This document shows, piece after piece, positions 1 to 8,254 of a stretch of 64,000 nt of DNA. Made by a program: the position numbers and the translations under genes. Position 1 is the first letter of the stretch. Each line of letters starts with the position of its first letter. Origin of the DNA: Solimonas marina. Its GTDB lineage: Bacteria > Pseudomonadota > Gammaproteobacteria > Nevskiales > Nevskiaceae. The notes under the pieces were generated by a model that made no database searches, was not told where the DNA came from, and saw only the letters and a program-made list of their open reading frames with translations. Where the stretch lies: NCBI RefSeq assembly GCF_012241385.1, contig NZ_JAAVXB010000007.1, forward strand, positions 177,509 through 241,508, in the 5' to 3' direction.

Positions 1-1
1 C

Positions 2-922
2 TGGCGCGACCCCTGGCTGCGGCCGCGGCGCCTCGACGTGATGCATGCCACCTCATGGCGCCTGCCTGCTCATGGGCGCATGGCACGCGTCGCAACCATC
101 CACGATCTCTACTCATTCATCGGCATCAATTTTCGCGACGATTCACGCGCGGCGCAGGAGCAGGCTCGTTACCCGCATCTGCTACAGCACGCCGACGCCA
201 TCATCTGCGTCAGCGACAACACCCGCCGCGACCTGCTGTGCCATTTCGACGTGGACCCGCAACGCGTGCACGTCGTGCCGCTGGGCGTCGACGACTGCTA
301 TGCGCCCGTCGACGCCGCGCAGCAAACAGCGATCCGCGACCGACTGAGTGCGGGGCGCCCCTACCTGCTCGGCGTCGGCCTCGCCGCCGGCCTCGACGTG
401 CGCCGCGCCAACAAGAATCTGCCGCGACTGCTCGACGCGTGGTCGCGCTGCGCGATGCGCCGCCACTACCGCCTCGTCGTCACCGGCGGCGTCGACCGCG
501 ACGAGCAATGCGCGCTCGAAGCCCATCTGCGTGAGCGCCGCCTTGACGACAGCGTGGTCGTTGCCGGCTTCGTCGAGGAAAGCGACATGCCGGCGCTCTA
601 TTCGGCGGCCGCCGCCGTCCTGTTGCCCTCGCTGTACGAGGGCTATGGCCTGCCGATCGTCGAAGCCATGGCCTGCGGCGCCCCCGTGCTGACCAGCCGC
701 AGCGGCAGCTGTCCTGAAACGGCCGCCGGCCACGCCACACTGGTCGATGCAAGCTCCGTCGACGCCATCGCCCAAGGTCTGCACACGGTACTCGACACCC
801 CGGCCAGCACCCGCCAAGCCGCCATGCGCCACGCACACGCGCAACGCTGGCGAGGCGTCGCCGCGAAAACGCTAAAGGTCTATCGCCGCGCCATCGCGAC
901 GGCGCGTGCGCGCAGGCGCTAA
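2..922 (+). CDS. GT4-family glycosyltransferase, 5'-truncated by the window edge
   Basis: The frame is open from base 2, so the true start lies upstream and about 306 C-terminal residues are visible. They match the GT4 (GT-B fold) glycosyltransferases: an N-domain stretch ATIHDLYSF, the linker IICVSDNTRRDLL...VHVVPLGVD, and the C-domain nucleotide-sugar motif PSLYEGYGLPIVEAMACGAPV, which holds the E-x7-E pair. Such enzymes transfer a sugar from a nucleotide donor to a growing surface glycan at the cytoplasmic face. An internal ATG at 38 is possible but would remove conserved N-domain sequence. The convergent gene at 3955-6321 carries the same domain, so this is probably the edge of a capsule, LPS or exopolysaccharide locus. 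Donor and acceptor cannot be read from sequence. Confidence 0.85.
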   Translation, partial: WRDPWLRPRRLDVMHATSWRLPAHGRMARVATIHDLYSFIGINFRDDSRAAQEQARYPHLLQHADAIICVSDNTRRDLLCHFDVDPQRVHVVPLGVDDCYAPVDAAQQTAIRDRLSAGRPYLLGVGLAAGLDVRRANKNLPRLLDAWSRCAMRRHYRLVVTGGVDRDEQCALEAHLRERRLDDSVVVAGFVEESDMPALYSAAAAVLLPSLYEGYGLPIVEAMACGAPVLTSRSGSCPETAAGHATLVDASSVDAIAQGLHTVLDTPASTRQAAMRHAHAQRWRGVAAKTLKVYRRAIATARARRR

Positions 923-1211
923 TCAGCCACGTCATTTGCACGGCGACGCCCTGCCATCACAGCATCACCCAAAGCTGAGCGGCCTGCCGCAAGACACAAA
1001 ATGAGAGCCACGCCCCTTTTGCACTGCGGCTAATAGGAAAAGGCGCGCAAGCTTCGGCATCATGAGGTAGGGGTTGCCTTCGACGCGCTTTCGGCCCAGC
1101 GGGGAAATCACGAACGCGAATCATCGACTTGCGGCAATCCACATGGCCGCAGCTTCATCTGCGAACCTCGGAGTCAGCTGAATCGCTGCTCGACACTACA
1201 GGAGCTGGGTT

Positions 1212-1817
1212 ATGGGTATGTGCTTGGTGCTGCAGACCTTAAGCGATGCGAATATCAGCAAAGTTCTTCAAGACCCCCCGCTCATATGGAAAGTGGTCGC
1301 GCCCGATGACTCAGGTGCCTATGAGCGTGCAAGAAAGGGGGAAGCGTTAGGATTTCTTGGGCGATTGCTTGGCAAGGCCAACACAAAAAAAGCACCGATC
1401 CTAGAGCTGTCCTTGGATGAGGGAGAGGTCGCGGAAACGGATCTAGATAAAGCCTGGCACGGCATACACTTCCTTCTCACACAAACCGCGTGGGAAGGAG
1501 AAGCCCCCCTGAATTTCCTGTTGGCGGGCGGAGCAGAAGCGGGCGACATTGATTTGGGGCATGGGACTGGCCGCGCGTTACTATCAAATGAAGTAGCCGC
1601 CATTGCCTCGGCTTTGGAAGCAATCAACGAATCAACTCTCAGAGAGCGCTTTTCCCCAGATCAAATGATGAGATTGGAAATATACCCAGAAATTTGGGAT
1701 CGGCCACTCGATGAGGATGATTCCCTCGCTTACTGCCTTGAATATTTCGAAGTCCTGAGATCGTTTGTGTCGGACGCCGCCCTCCGGAACGTCGGAATCA
1801 TCATTTACGTTACGTGA
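1212..1817 (+). CDS. DUF1877 (YfbM-like) family protein
   Basis: This 201-residue protein begins MGMCLVLQTLS and contains DLDKAWHGIHFLLT near residues 77-90, the signature of the DUF1877/YfbM family. A C-terminal YFEVLRSFVSDAA helix is also typical. The family's function is unknown. Members are small soluble proteins often found in variable regions next to toxin-immunity genes. A good Shine-Dalgarno AGGAG (1200-1204) sits 7 nt before the ATG, which fixes the start. The DNA is visibly AT-richer than the flanking glycosyltransferase genes, suggesting recent acquisition. It opens an islet of four or five unrelated small genes on the plus strand. The family call is confident; the role is not known. 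Confidence 0.8.
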   Translation: MGMCLVLQTLSDANISKVLQDPPLIWKVVAPDDSGAYERARKGEALGFLGRLLGKANTKKAPILELSLDEGEVAETDLDKAWHGIHFLLTQTAWEGEAPLNFLLAGGAEAGDIDLGHGTGRALLSNEVAAIASALEAINESTLRERFSPDQMMRLEIYPEIWDRPLDEDDSLAYCLEYFEVLRSFVSDAALRNVGIIIYVT

Positions 1818-1896
1818 GCGCGACTGCAGGTGAATCTATCGCGTTTATCCTGATCCTGATGATCCCGTCCCTGCTGGAGACCCATAAATTACTGAG

Positions 1897-2124
1897 ATGA
1901 AATCGACTTTCTTTATTTTCGCCATCTTCTATCTTGCATTGGCAGCCGTGGCCATTCGCCTCTACTTTCGCTCGGTGAGGCCAGGTGGTAATTTGCATGT
2001 TAGATACCTTGCCGCTTCACCGACGAACCAGAAGCTTTTACGCTGGGGGCTTCTTGGAGCGATATTTTTCTTCTCTCTTTCTGGGCTTCACTCACTCTAT
2101 TTGATGCTCTTTGTTGTCAAATGA
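1897..2124 (+). CDS. small two-helix membrane protein of unknown function
   Basis: This 75-residue protein has two hydrophobic segments, roughly residues 4-22 and 50-73, joined by a basic loop (RSVRPGGNLHVRY). It looks like a small inner-membrane hairpin protein. I do not recognise a family. It lies 79 nt after the DUF1877 gene and shares its lower GC content. A palindromic repeat (2150-2203) follows it. The short length and lack of a family match make it a plausible but unproven gene; the codon pattern and membrane topology favour a real one. Confidence 0.5.
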   Translation: MKSTFFIFAIFYLALAAVAIRLYFRSVRPGGNLHVRYLAASPTNQKLLRWGLLGAIFFFSLSGLHSLYLMLFVVK

Positions 2125-2149
2125 GTGCACCTCATTCCGGCAGCTCGGC

Positions 2150-2203
2150 ACTTATCACGCCAATCGCGCCCATATCATGGTGGCGGGATGAATTCCGCCC
2201 ACT
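2150..2203. repeat. palindromic intergenic repeat, degenerate copy (family copy 1)
   Basis: The sequence CCAATCGCGCCCATATCATG followed by GTGGCGGGATGAATTCCGCCC matches the copies at 2777-2840 and 3858-3920. The left arm is eroded (CTTATCACGCC instead of CTTATCCCGCC). It is a REP-like extragenic palindrome lying between two small genes. Confidence 0.7.
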
Positions 2204-2239
2204 GCCCTCTGCACTGAGTACGCGAACGACACCCACTAG

Positions 2240-2725
2240 ATGAAGCAATCGCGACGGGCCAAGGAAGGGGACATATTCTCGATCAACATCGACGATAAGC
2301 GACGCGTCTTTGGTCAAGTTATATTCCCGCCGTTCTATATTTGCATCTTTTCCAGAGCATATCCGAGAGATATTCAGGTCGATCTCACCGACGTGTGCAG
2401 TGGGCGTATTGCGCTGGTCGGCGACAGCTTGGACGCTCTTATCTTTCGCGACTCGTGGAAAATCGTTGGCTCAATGCCCTCAGTAAAGGACCGAATTCCA
2501 AGGCCTCTCTTCACCGTACAGATCGATGGTCAGCTCATGCTGGAAGATTTCGAAAAGCGCTTGATCAAAAAAGCAACGGAAGCCGATGATAAAAAATATG
2601 GTCGGCGTTGGACCCGAGCACCCATCGCATTTGAAAATGCGATTAAAGCCTTACACGGCATCGGGGAATGGCGCGCTGATTTTGATCAACTCACGATCGA
2701 GCACTCCCAAGCATGTGCACGCTGA
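2240..2725 (+). CDS. Imm26-like immunity protein
   Basis: This 161-residue protein begins MKQSRRAKEGDIFSINIDDK and continues RRVFGQVI. The GDIF-x-I-x-(D)-x-(K/R)-x-(Y/F)-(G)-(Q/R)-V pattern is characteristic of the Imm26 family, immunity proteins of polymorphic-toxin systems. The later part (DALIFRDSWKIVGSMP) fits the family's second beta region. Imm26 proteins are thought to protect a cell from a cognate toxin delivered by neighbours. No toxin gene lies nearby, so this would be an orphan immunity gene, a common cargo of variable islands. It is AT-richer than the core genes and is followed by a palindromic repeat and an attC site. The family assignment comes from recalled motif similarity, not from a search. 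Confidence 0.65.
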   Translation: MKQSRRAKEGDIFSINIDDKRRVFGQVIFPPFYICIFSRAYPRDIQVDLTDVCSGRIALVGDSLDALIFRDSWKIVGSMPSVKDRIPRPLFTVQIDGQLMLEDFEKRLIKKATEADDKKYGRRWTRAPIAFENAIKALHGIGEWRADFDQLTIEHSQACAR

Positions 2726-2776
2726 GGCCAACGCAGGCAGCTTTGCAGCTTGCAATTCGAAGCGTGCCTCATACCA

Positions 2777-2840
2777 GTAGAACGGGACTTATCCCGCCAG
2801 TCGCGCCCATATCATGGTGGCGGGATGAATCCCGCCCTAC
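2777..2840. repeat. palindromic intergenic repeat (family copy 2)
   Basis: The element runs from GTAGAACGGGACTTATCCCG to GGCGGGATGAATCCCGCCCTAC. Each half is a small GGGA/TCCC palindrome, and the outer ends GTAG and CTAC are inverted. It is nearly identical in the centre to the copy at 2150-2203 and close to the copy at 3858-3920, so it is a dispersed REP- or MITE-like unit of about 64 bp. Confidence 0.8.
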
Positions 2841-2864
2841 TGCACTTAGAGTAAGTCAAGTGCG

Positions 2865-2936
2865 CTCCAACAAGTGTGTCCGACCGACCGGCCACTCGCT
2901 GCGCTCGCGGCCGTCGGCTGACGATCGGCGTTGGGC
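2865..2936 (+). other. attC integron recombination site
   Basis: The site begins CTCCAACAAGTG (R''/L'') and ends CGGCGTTGGGC, with the consensus GTTGGGC R' box at 2930-2936. The two halves can pair: CCAAC with GTTGG, and CGACCGGCC (about 2883-2892) with GGCCGTCGG, around a small loop. The first base of R'' deviates from consensus. The next gene starts 4 nt after R', as in gene cassettes. Its ends resemble the attC sites at 63456-63524 and 63922-63990. Confidence 0.7.
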
Positions 2937-2939
2937 ATC

Positions 2940-3434
2940 ATGAAATTCAGTATCCAGGTCACGTCCGGCGGGGAGGTCGTCTTTTCTGGGCATTCTCAAA
3001 AGAATCGTCCTGTCTACTACGGCGCACCGCCAGAAACCGGGTTGTGGCGTGTGAGCATTCCAAAGTTTGAAGATTTTGTAGCTGGAAAACTGTTGGCAAT
3101 GTCATTTGGGGACTCGATCGACGAGTTCCTCTTTGGGTTCGAGATCGGTGAGCTGGAGGAATGGGGGATGTGGTTCACTTCAATGAGTAACTACATGAGC
3201 TACCGGCCAAAAAACAAGACGTTCATCTCCGTTGGACAGTTGGACTGGAAGGTAGTCAAGCACCTATCTACGTCTGAGCAGTTGAAAATGCTTGGCGATA
3301 CACTCATTTCATCGATCGAACGAATTGCCACGGCTAAGCGCAAGCCTAAGGATTTTGACCACATGGCTCTGGCTCAAACCGTTCGTGGCATCCTGCACTC
3401 GTGTGAGCCATCTCTCGTCGAGGCTTCCGCATGA
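2940..3434 (+). CDS. cassette-borne protein of unknown function
   Basis: This 164-residue soluble protein begins MKFSIQVTSGGEVVFSGHSQ. The ATG at 2940 was chosen over an upstream TTG inside the attC core. It contains an acidic central segment (FGDSIDEFLFGFEIGELEEWG, about residues 55-75) and a helical C-terminus. I do not recognise a family. It sits directly after an attC site, and a second attC starts one base after its stop codon, so it has the exact layout of an integron gene cassette. Cassette genes commonly encode orphan proteins, immunity proteins or antitoxins; an immunity-like role is possible but not shown. Confidence 0.7.
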   Translation: MKFSIQVTSGGEVVFSGHSQKNRPVYYGAPPETGLWRVSIPKFEDFVAGKLLAMSFGDSIDEFLFGFEIGELEEWGMWFTSMSNYMSYRPKNKTFISVGQLDWKVVKHLSTSEQLKMLGDTLISSIERIATAKRKPKDFDHMALAQTVRGILHSCEPSLVEASA

Positions 3435-3435
3435 C

Positions 3436-3501
3436 GCCCAACCCATCATTGCACCGGACCTCGCGCCTGCGGTGTGCGTCCGGTGAATTCAAACGCCGGG
3501 C
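3436..3501 (+). other. attC-like site with eroded R' core
   Basis: R'' is a perfect GCCCAAC at 3436-3442. An 8-bp inner stem pairs CACCGGAC with GTCCGGTG, followed by AATTCAAACG as in many xanthomonad attC sites. The R' box reads GCCGGGC (3495-3501) instead of GTTGGGC, so the recombining GTT is lost or the site has decayed. It begins one base after the stop codon of the preceding cassette gene. Confidence 0.6.
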
Positions 3502-3525
3502 CTCACATCAGCGCAGGCAATAGAG

Positions 3526-3852
3526 ATGCCGCTGAACGAACGAGACTGGAAGGTATTGCAGAACCTGAAGCGTCCGCTGCTTGAGCGGTTCTGCCAGGTT
3601 GCGCTGTTCTCCGCCGAGCAGATCATTCAAGACAAGACAAAGACTTATCACGAGCGCTATGGCGCGTTGTATGAGTTCGTTCAGCAGCGCGACAAGGCAC
3701 TGGCACTGGCATTCGATGGCCTTAGAAGATCCAACGCTCTCATGAGGCTTGTCTTCATGCGTCAGGCCGAGCTGTTTACTGAGGAGGAATTTGGTCAGTT
3801 CAGTGAAGACACGAGAAGGCGCGTTGAGAAAATGCTGGAGGGCCATGAATAA
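3526..3852 (+). CDS. small helical protein of unknown function
   Basis: This 108-residue protein begins MPLNERDWKVLQNLKRPLLE. It is rich in charged helices, with no signal peptide and no membrane segment. The stretch KTKTYHERYGALYEFVQQRDKALALAFD resembles conserved hypothetical proteins of xanthomonads, but I cannot name a family. It starts 24 nt after the eroded attC at 3436-3501, so it may be a second cassette gene. A palindromic repeat begins 5 nt after its stop codon and probably forms the transcript end. Confidence 0.65.
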   Translation: MPLNERDWKVLQNLKRPLLERFCQVALFSAEQIIQDKTKTYHERYGALYEFVQQRDKALALAFDGLRRSNALMRLVFMRQAELFTEEEFGQFSEDTRRRVEKMLEGHE

Positions 3853-3857
3853 GTGCT

Positions 3858-3920
3858 GTAGGGCGGGATTCATCCCGCCAGTCGCACCATTGCATGGCGG
3901 CGGGATTCGTCCCGCCCTGC
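3858..3920. repeat. palindromic intergenic repeat (family copy 3)
   Basis: It starts GTAGGGCGGGATTCATCCCG and ends CGGGATTCGTCCCGCCCTGC, with GTCGCACCATTGCATGG between. The two arms are each palindromic and are inverted copies of one another. It is the best-preserved copy on this side of the window and lies between the convergent genes ending at 3852 and 3955. Confidence 0.8.
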
Positions 3921-3954
3921 TGTTGCGGCGCCGGCCGAGGCGCAATCTTCATGC

Positions 3955-6321
3955 TCAGGCGACCCGCGCTGGCGCCAGCGGTGCCAGTGGCGCGCGGGCC
4001 TGTCGACACAGGCGCTCGATCAGTTCGATGTCGCGCGCTGGCGTTCCGCATTCGATCAGCAAGGCATGCACGCGCGCCTCTATGGGACCGAATCGTGCTC
4101 GCAGTTCAGCGGTCATGCTCGCCGCGGGGGCGCGGCAGTCATCAAACGACAGGCCGTCGATGCCTTGCGACGCGAGGGTGCCGACGGTGTGTTGGCGATA
4201 GTCCGCATCGACGGACAGGCGATCGATGCTGATCAGCAGATCGGCATGCTGGCATCCGTGCAGCAATGCCAGACACCAAAGCAGGTAGAACAGCGCGTAG
4301 GACTCTTCTTCCGGTAAAGCAAATTTCTTGTATTTGCGGAATTCCGCATCGATGTCGTCAAGCGAGTACGACGGGAGCGAACAGATGCGGCGCATGCGGC
4401 GCATGGACTCGGGCGCGCCGCGTGCATTGGCGATCAGCAGCTGCGCCGTGGCGAAGTACGCCGTGGCCTGATACGACTGCCACTGTGCGTGCGGCTCGCG
4501 CCACAGGTAGAGATGCAAGCCCCCGAGTTCGCGTCGCAGGCGACCGATGCGCTGCGTCGTGCGGCAGTCTTGAAAGAACGCCGGTCGCGGCGAGGCCGCC
4601 GACAGCGCATGGTAGTAGCGATGGGTGCCGGCGCCCGCGCAACCGCCGAAGTAGTCGTCGTAGACCATCTCCTTGCGAATGACGTCCTTCCACGCTGTAT
4701 GCGTGTCATACAACTCCTGGAAGTACGGGCGATCCAACTGCGGATGCCGGAGGCGGCCGTGATTGTCGCTGGTGGCTTCCAGCAGCCGCTCATGGTTTTC
4801 GATGCTGCGCCATGCGATTTCGTGCAGCGGCTCCTGAAAGCACTGAAACCTGCCGCTGCGACGGAATACCTTGAACAAATAGGTACTGCCGCTACGAAAC
4901 AGCGAGTGGCAGAACACCGGGCGAGGCTTGTCGCGCTCGGACGCTGCAGACGCGTGGTCAACAACCGGCAGCGCCACGCCCGCGGCGCGCGCCATGCCGT
5001 CGAGCACGCCATCAACGAAGACGTTCGGCACGATCGGCCGGTACTCGTCACGAATACGCTGACGCAGCGCGGCCAGCCACGCGTCGTCCTGGGCGGCGCG
5101 CGCAATCGCCCGGCACCAGCCGTCGAGATCGTCGGCATCGATGATCGGCATCAGCTGCTGTGTCGCTTCAGCCAGTGCCGGGGCGTCGGAAATCAGTACC
5201 GGAAGGCCGAAATCCAGACATTCCGCCGCGCCCAAGCCCCAGCCCTCGGCATGCGACGGAAACACGCCGAAGCGTGCATGGCGGTAGAGCTGCGCCAACT
5301 CGGCATCGCCGCGTGCCGAACGCAGCTGCACCTTGTCGCTGAGTTGCGGATGCTCTGCGAGAAAATCGCGGACTTCATCGTATTTCCAGCCCCAGCGGCC
5401 GCACAGCACCAGCACCGGCAAGGCATCGCCCAGCTCAGGCAATAGCCGCTGCCAGGCGCGCAGCAGGATGATGTGATTCTTGCGGACCTCGATGGTCGCG
5501 CAATACAGCGCATACGGCCGATCGATCGGCGCAGCTCCCGGCGTCATGCCGCGTTCAACCGTCGCCAGCGGAAACGACGCCAGACGCTGTACGGCCATCT
5601 CGATCGGCGGGTGACGATCGCGCAGGTGCGCGCGCAAACGCTCGGCCGTCGCGGCCGACACACAGATCAGGCGCGCGCAGGTCCGCTGCATCCACGAGAA
5701 GTCGCGTTCAAAACGCGCCACGTGCTCGGCATCGAAGAATTGCGGCGCATAGAGTGGAATCAGATCGTGCACGATGGCCGTCAGCGATGCGGCAAGGTCG
5801 CCGCGAGCGGCCGCGCGCAGGCGCCGCACGCCGAGCGTCGTCAGCAGGCAGTGCGCCTCACGATCGGCCAGCGGATCGCGAAGGGCGGGCGCTGCGTGCT
5901 GCCGCGGCCGGCGCCACCATTTCGCGATGCCGACGATGCGCCGCGCCACGGCATAGGTCCAGCCACGCTGCTGCGGGGCGTCCACCAGAAACTGCGCGGC
6001 CATGCGGTCGAAGCCCTTGCCAGCCCACATGGCGCCGTCGTCGATGACCGCGACGATGCGGGAAAAGCGCGCTCGCAGACCCCTGCAGCGAGGCCCCAGT
6101 TCCATTGCGCCGCCCTCGGCCAGCCGCCACAGATACTCGCGCTCTTCAACGTTCAGCTCGCGGCCGCGGCCACGGCCGTCGATCCGGATCAGCGCAACCG
6201 ACAGCGCCGGCTGCGCGAGCACGCCGCGCGCCAGCGCCATCTCGACACGGGGAATACCGGTCGGGGGGCGCGGACCTTCGTTGAGCGCCTGCGTGGCGTC
6301 GAGATAAAGCCGGGTCTTCAT
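3955..6321 (-). CDS. GT4 glycosyltransferase fused to a sulfotransferase-like domain
   Basis: This protein has 788 residues. Residues 1 to about 455 form a GT4 glycosyltransferase: PPTGIPRVEMAL near the start, HDLIPLYAPQFF, RLICVSAATAERLR, then YCATIEVRKNHIILLRAWQ and the donor-site motif FPSHAEGWGLGAAECLDFGLPV. After a short linker, residues about 475-780 begin FCHSLFRSGSTYLFKVFRRS, which looks like the 5'-phosphosulfate (P-loop) motif of PAPS sulfotransferases; LHLYLWREPHAQW is where the 3'-phosphate-binding region would fall. The inferred role is adding a sugar and then a sulfate, or modifying a sugar, on a surface glycan. The fusion may couple the two steps. The glycosyltransferase call is confident; the sulfotransferase call rests on the motif and domain size only. 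Confidence 0.75.
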   Translation of the reverse strand: MKTRLYLDATQALNEGPRPPTGIPRVEMALARGVLAQPALSVALIRIDGRGRGRELNVEEREYLWRLAEGGAMELGPRCRGLRARFSRIVAVIDDGAMWAGKGFDRMAAQFLVDAPQQRGWTYAVARRIVGIAKWWRRPRQHAAPALRDPLADREAHCLLTTLGVRRLRAAARGDLAASLTAIVHDLIPLYAPQFFDAEHVARFERDFSWMQRTCARLICVSAATAERLRAHLRDRHPPIEMAVQRLASFPLATVERGMTPGAAPIDRPYALYCATIEVRKNHIILLRAWQRLLPELGDALPVLVLCGRWGWKYDEVRDFLAEHPQLSDKVQLRSARGDAELAQLYRHARFGVFPSHAEGWGLGAAECLDFGLPVLISDAPALAEATQQLMPIIDADDLDGWCRAIARAAQDDAWLAALRQRIRDEYRPIVPNVFVDGVLDGMARAAGVALPVVDHASAASERDKPRPVFCHSLFRSGSTYLFKVFRRSGRFQCFQEPLHEIAWRSIENHERLLEATSDNHGRLRHPQLDRPYFQELYDTHTAWKDVIRKEMVYDDYFGGCAGAGTHRYYHALSAASPRPAFFQDCRTTQRIGRLRRELGGLHLYLWREPHAQWQSYQATAYFATAQLLIANARGAPESMRRMRRICSLPSYSLDDIDAEFRKYKKFALPEEESYALFYLLWCLALLHGCQHADLLISIDRLSVDADYRQHTVGTLASQGIDGLSFDDCRAPAASMTAELRARFGPIEARVHALLIECGTPARDIELIERLCRQARAPLAPLAPARVA

Positions 6322-6616
6322 GGCCTGCCATTGTGCGCAGACGGACGTCCGCGGCCGGCAAGAGCGCGTTTCAAAACGCTACGCATTGTTTCAGCATCGA
6401 CCAGGCAGGGATTTGCCGGAAATTCCTGCAAGCTCGATGCCCGGCGCCGACAGAAGCGCGCGCCTGGCCCTGCTGTGACGCGAAGATGAAACATATGTCA
6501 CGAAAACATCACCAAAAAACCTCGCCTTGCAGGTTTTCCCGAATGTCCATGACCCCAGTGCCAGCGGTAAAATACCGAGTTGTCACTCCTCGAACGACTT
6601 CACGAAGAACGCCCCC

Positions 6617-7648
6617 ATGAGCAAAACCATTACCGCCACCCTGATCCCCGGCGACGGGATCGGCCCCGAAATCGTCGACGCCACGCTGGCCGCGCTCGAA
6701 GCGCTGGGCCTGTCGTTCGACTGGGACATCCAGCAGGCGGGCCTGGCCGGCATCAAGGCCGCTGGCGATCCGCTGCCGGAAGCGGTGCTCAACAGCATCC
6801 GTCGCACGCGCCTGGCCCTCAAAGGCCCGCTCGAAACGCCGTCCGGCGGCGGCTATCGCTCCAGCAACGTGCGCTTGCGCGAGGCGTTCAAGCTGTACGC
6901 CAACGTGCGCCCGGCCAAGACCATGATCCCGGGCGGGCGTTACGACGACATCGACCTGATGATCTATCGCGAGAACCTCGAAGGCCTGTACACCGGTTAC
7001 GAGCACTACATCCCGATGGACGGCGATCCGGAAGCGGTGGCGATCGCCACCGGCGTCAACACCCGGCAGGGCGCGCATCGCGTCCTTGAATACGCGTTCG
7101 AGCACTCGATCGCGCTCGGCCGCAAGAAGCTGGCGATCGTGCACAAGGCCAACATCATGAAGGCGCTGACCGGCATCTTCCTCGACGAGGCGCGCAAGCT
7201 GTACAAGAGCAAGTACGAAGACAAGATCGAGATGCACGAAGTCATCGTCGACGCCTGCGCGATGAAGCTGGTGCTCAACCCGTGGCAGTTCGACTCGCTG
7301 GTGACGACCAATCTGTTCGGCGACATCCTCTCCGATCTGGCGGCCGGTCTGGTCGGCGGCCTCGGCATGACGCCGGGCGCCAACATCGGCACCGACGCGG
7401 CGATCTTCGAGGCCGTGCACGGCTCGGCACCGGACATCGCCGGCAAGGGCATCGCCAACCCGGTCGCGCTGATGCTGGCGGCCGGCATGATGCTCGACCA
7501 CCTGAAGCTGCAGGACGAAGCCACGCGCCTGCGCAGCGCCATCTCGGCGACGTTCAACGACGACAAGGTGCGCACCGGCGATCTCGGCGGCACGGCCGAT
7601 ACCAAGACCTTCACCACGGCGCTGGTCTCGCGCATCCGCAACGGCTGA
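6617..7648 (+). CDS. icd: NAD-type isocitrate dehydrogenase (isocitrate/isopropylmalate dehydrogenase family)
   Basis: This 343-residue enzyme of the beta-decarboxylating dehydrogenase family begins MSKTITATLIPGDGIGPEI. It oxidatively decarboxylates isocitrate to 2-oxoglutarate in the TCA cycle. Visible landmarks are the substrate-phosphate region PSGGGYRSSNVRLRE, the Arg/Tyr motif YRENLEGLYTGYEH, the metal-binding Asp motif NLFGDILSDLAAGLVGG, and the cofactor loop HGSAPDIAGKGIANP. Asp-Ile in that loop is the NAD-type signature; NADP enzymes carry Lys-Tyr there. The 343 residues fit the short NAD-dependent form, not the longer E. coli Icd. An upstream in-frame start at 6527 exists, but 6617 matches the family. 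Homoisocitrate or isopropylmalate as substrate is less likely but cannot be excluded by eye. Confidence 0.85.
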   Translation: MSKTITATLIPGDGIGPEIVDATLAALEALGLSFDWDIQQAGLAGIKAAGDPLPEAVLNSIRRTRLALKGPLETPSGGGYRSSNVRLREAFKLYANVRPAKTMIPGGRYDDIDLMIYRENLEGLYTGYEHYIPMDGDPEAVAIATGVNTRQGAHRVLEYAFEHSIALGRKKLAIVHKANIMKALTGIFLDEARKLYKSKYEDKIEMHEVIVDACAMKLVLNPWQFDSLVTTNLFGDILSDLAAGLVGGLGMTPGANIGTDAAIFEAVHGSAPDIAGKGIANPVALMLAAGMMLDHLKLQDEATRLRSAISATFNDDKVRTGDLGGTADTKTFTTALVSRIRNG

Positions 7649-7705
7649 TCATCCGTAAAGTCGATGGGGCCGGCGCTGACGGCCCCATCGACCGATCTGC
7701 CGAGG

Positions 7706-8254
7706 ATGCGTGACATGTTTCGCCGACTGCTACTGATTGCCTGCGTTTCCACGATTTCGGCCTGCGCCACGGCGCCGGCCCGCTATGCGCCCGCCGCGCA
7801 AGCCGGCGACATCGGCTACCGCGAGACGGTGCTCGGCGCGGCGCAGTATCGCGTCACTTACACCGGGGACACCGCGACCCCGGCGGCCACCGTACGCAAC
7901 TACGCGCTGCTGCGCGCCGCCGATCTGACGCTGGAGCAAGGCGCCGACTGGTTCGAGGTCACGCATCAGGACACCGAGCGCAAAGGGGAGACGCGAACCC
8001 GCATCGACCCCGGCTTCGTGACGCCACCGCGCCAGACGGTTTACCGCAGCTGCGGCCTGCTCGCCTGCAGCACCTCGGTGGTCTATTCGCCGGGTTATGT
8101 CGAAGGCGGCAGCGCACAAACGCAGACCGACTACGCCTACAGCTCCGCTCTCGATATCACACTGCACCACGGCCGCAAGCCGGCCGACGACATCAACGCC
8201 TACGACGCGCACGACGTTGCGCAGTCGCTGCGGCCGACCGTGTCAGCGCGCTGA
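7706..8254 (+). CDS. CC0125/CC1285-type lipoprotein
   Basis: This protein of about 182 residues begins MRDMFRRLLLIACVST and has a lipobox ending in Ser-Ala-Cys, so it should be an envelope lipoprotein. The mature part has the pattern GYRETVLGAAQYRVTYTGD, followed by ALLRAADLTLEQGADWFEV, seen in the small lipoprotein family named after Caulobacter CC0125/CC1285. Function is unknown. A CC-type pair (SCGLLACS) near residues 117-124 could form a disulfide. ATG 7715 is an alternative start. It lies 57 nt after icd on the same strand without a clear terminator, so co-transcription is possible. Confidence 0.7.
   Translation: MRDMFRRLLLIACVSTISACATAPARYAPAAQAGDIGYRETVLGAAQYRVTYTGDTATPAATVRNYALLRAADLTLEQGADWFEVTHQDTERKGETRTRIDPGFVTPPRQTVYRSCGLLACSTSVVYSPGYVEGGSAQTQTDYAYSSALDITLHHGRKPADDINAYDAHDVAQSLRPTVSAR

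Noticed and set aside
957..1142. 61-codon minus-strand frame between the glycosyltransferase and DUF1877 genes
   Set aside because: It lacks a ribosome site and any recognisable pattern. I see nothing else in this 289-bp gap.
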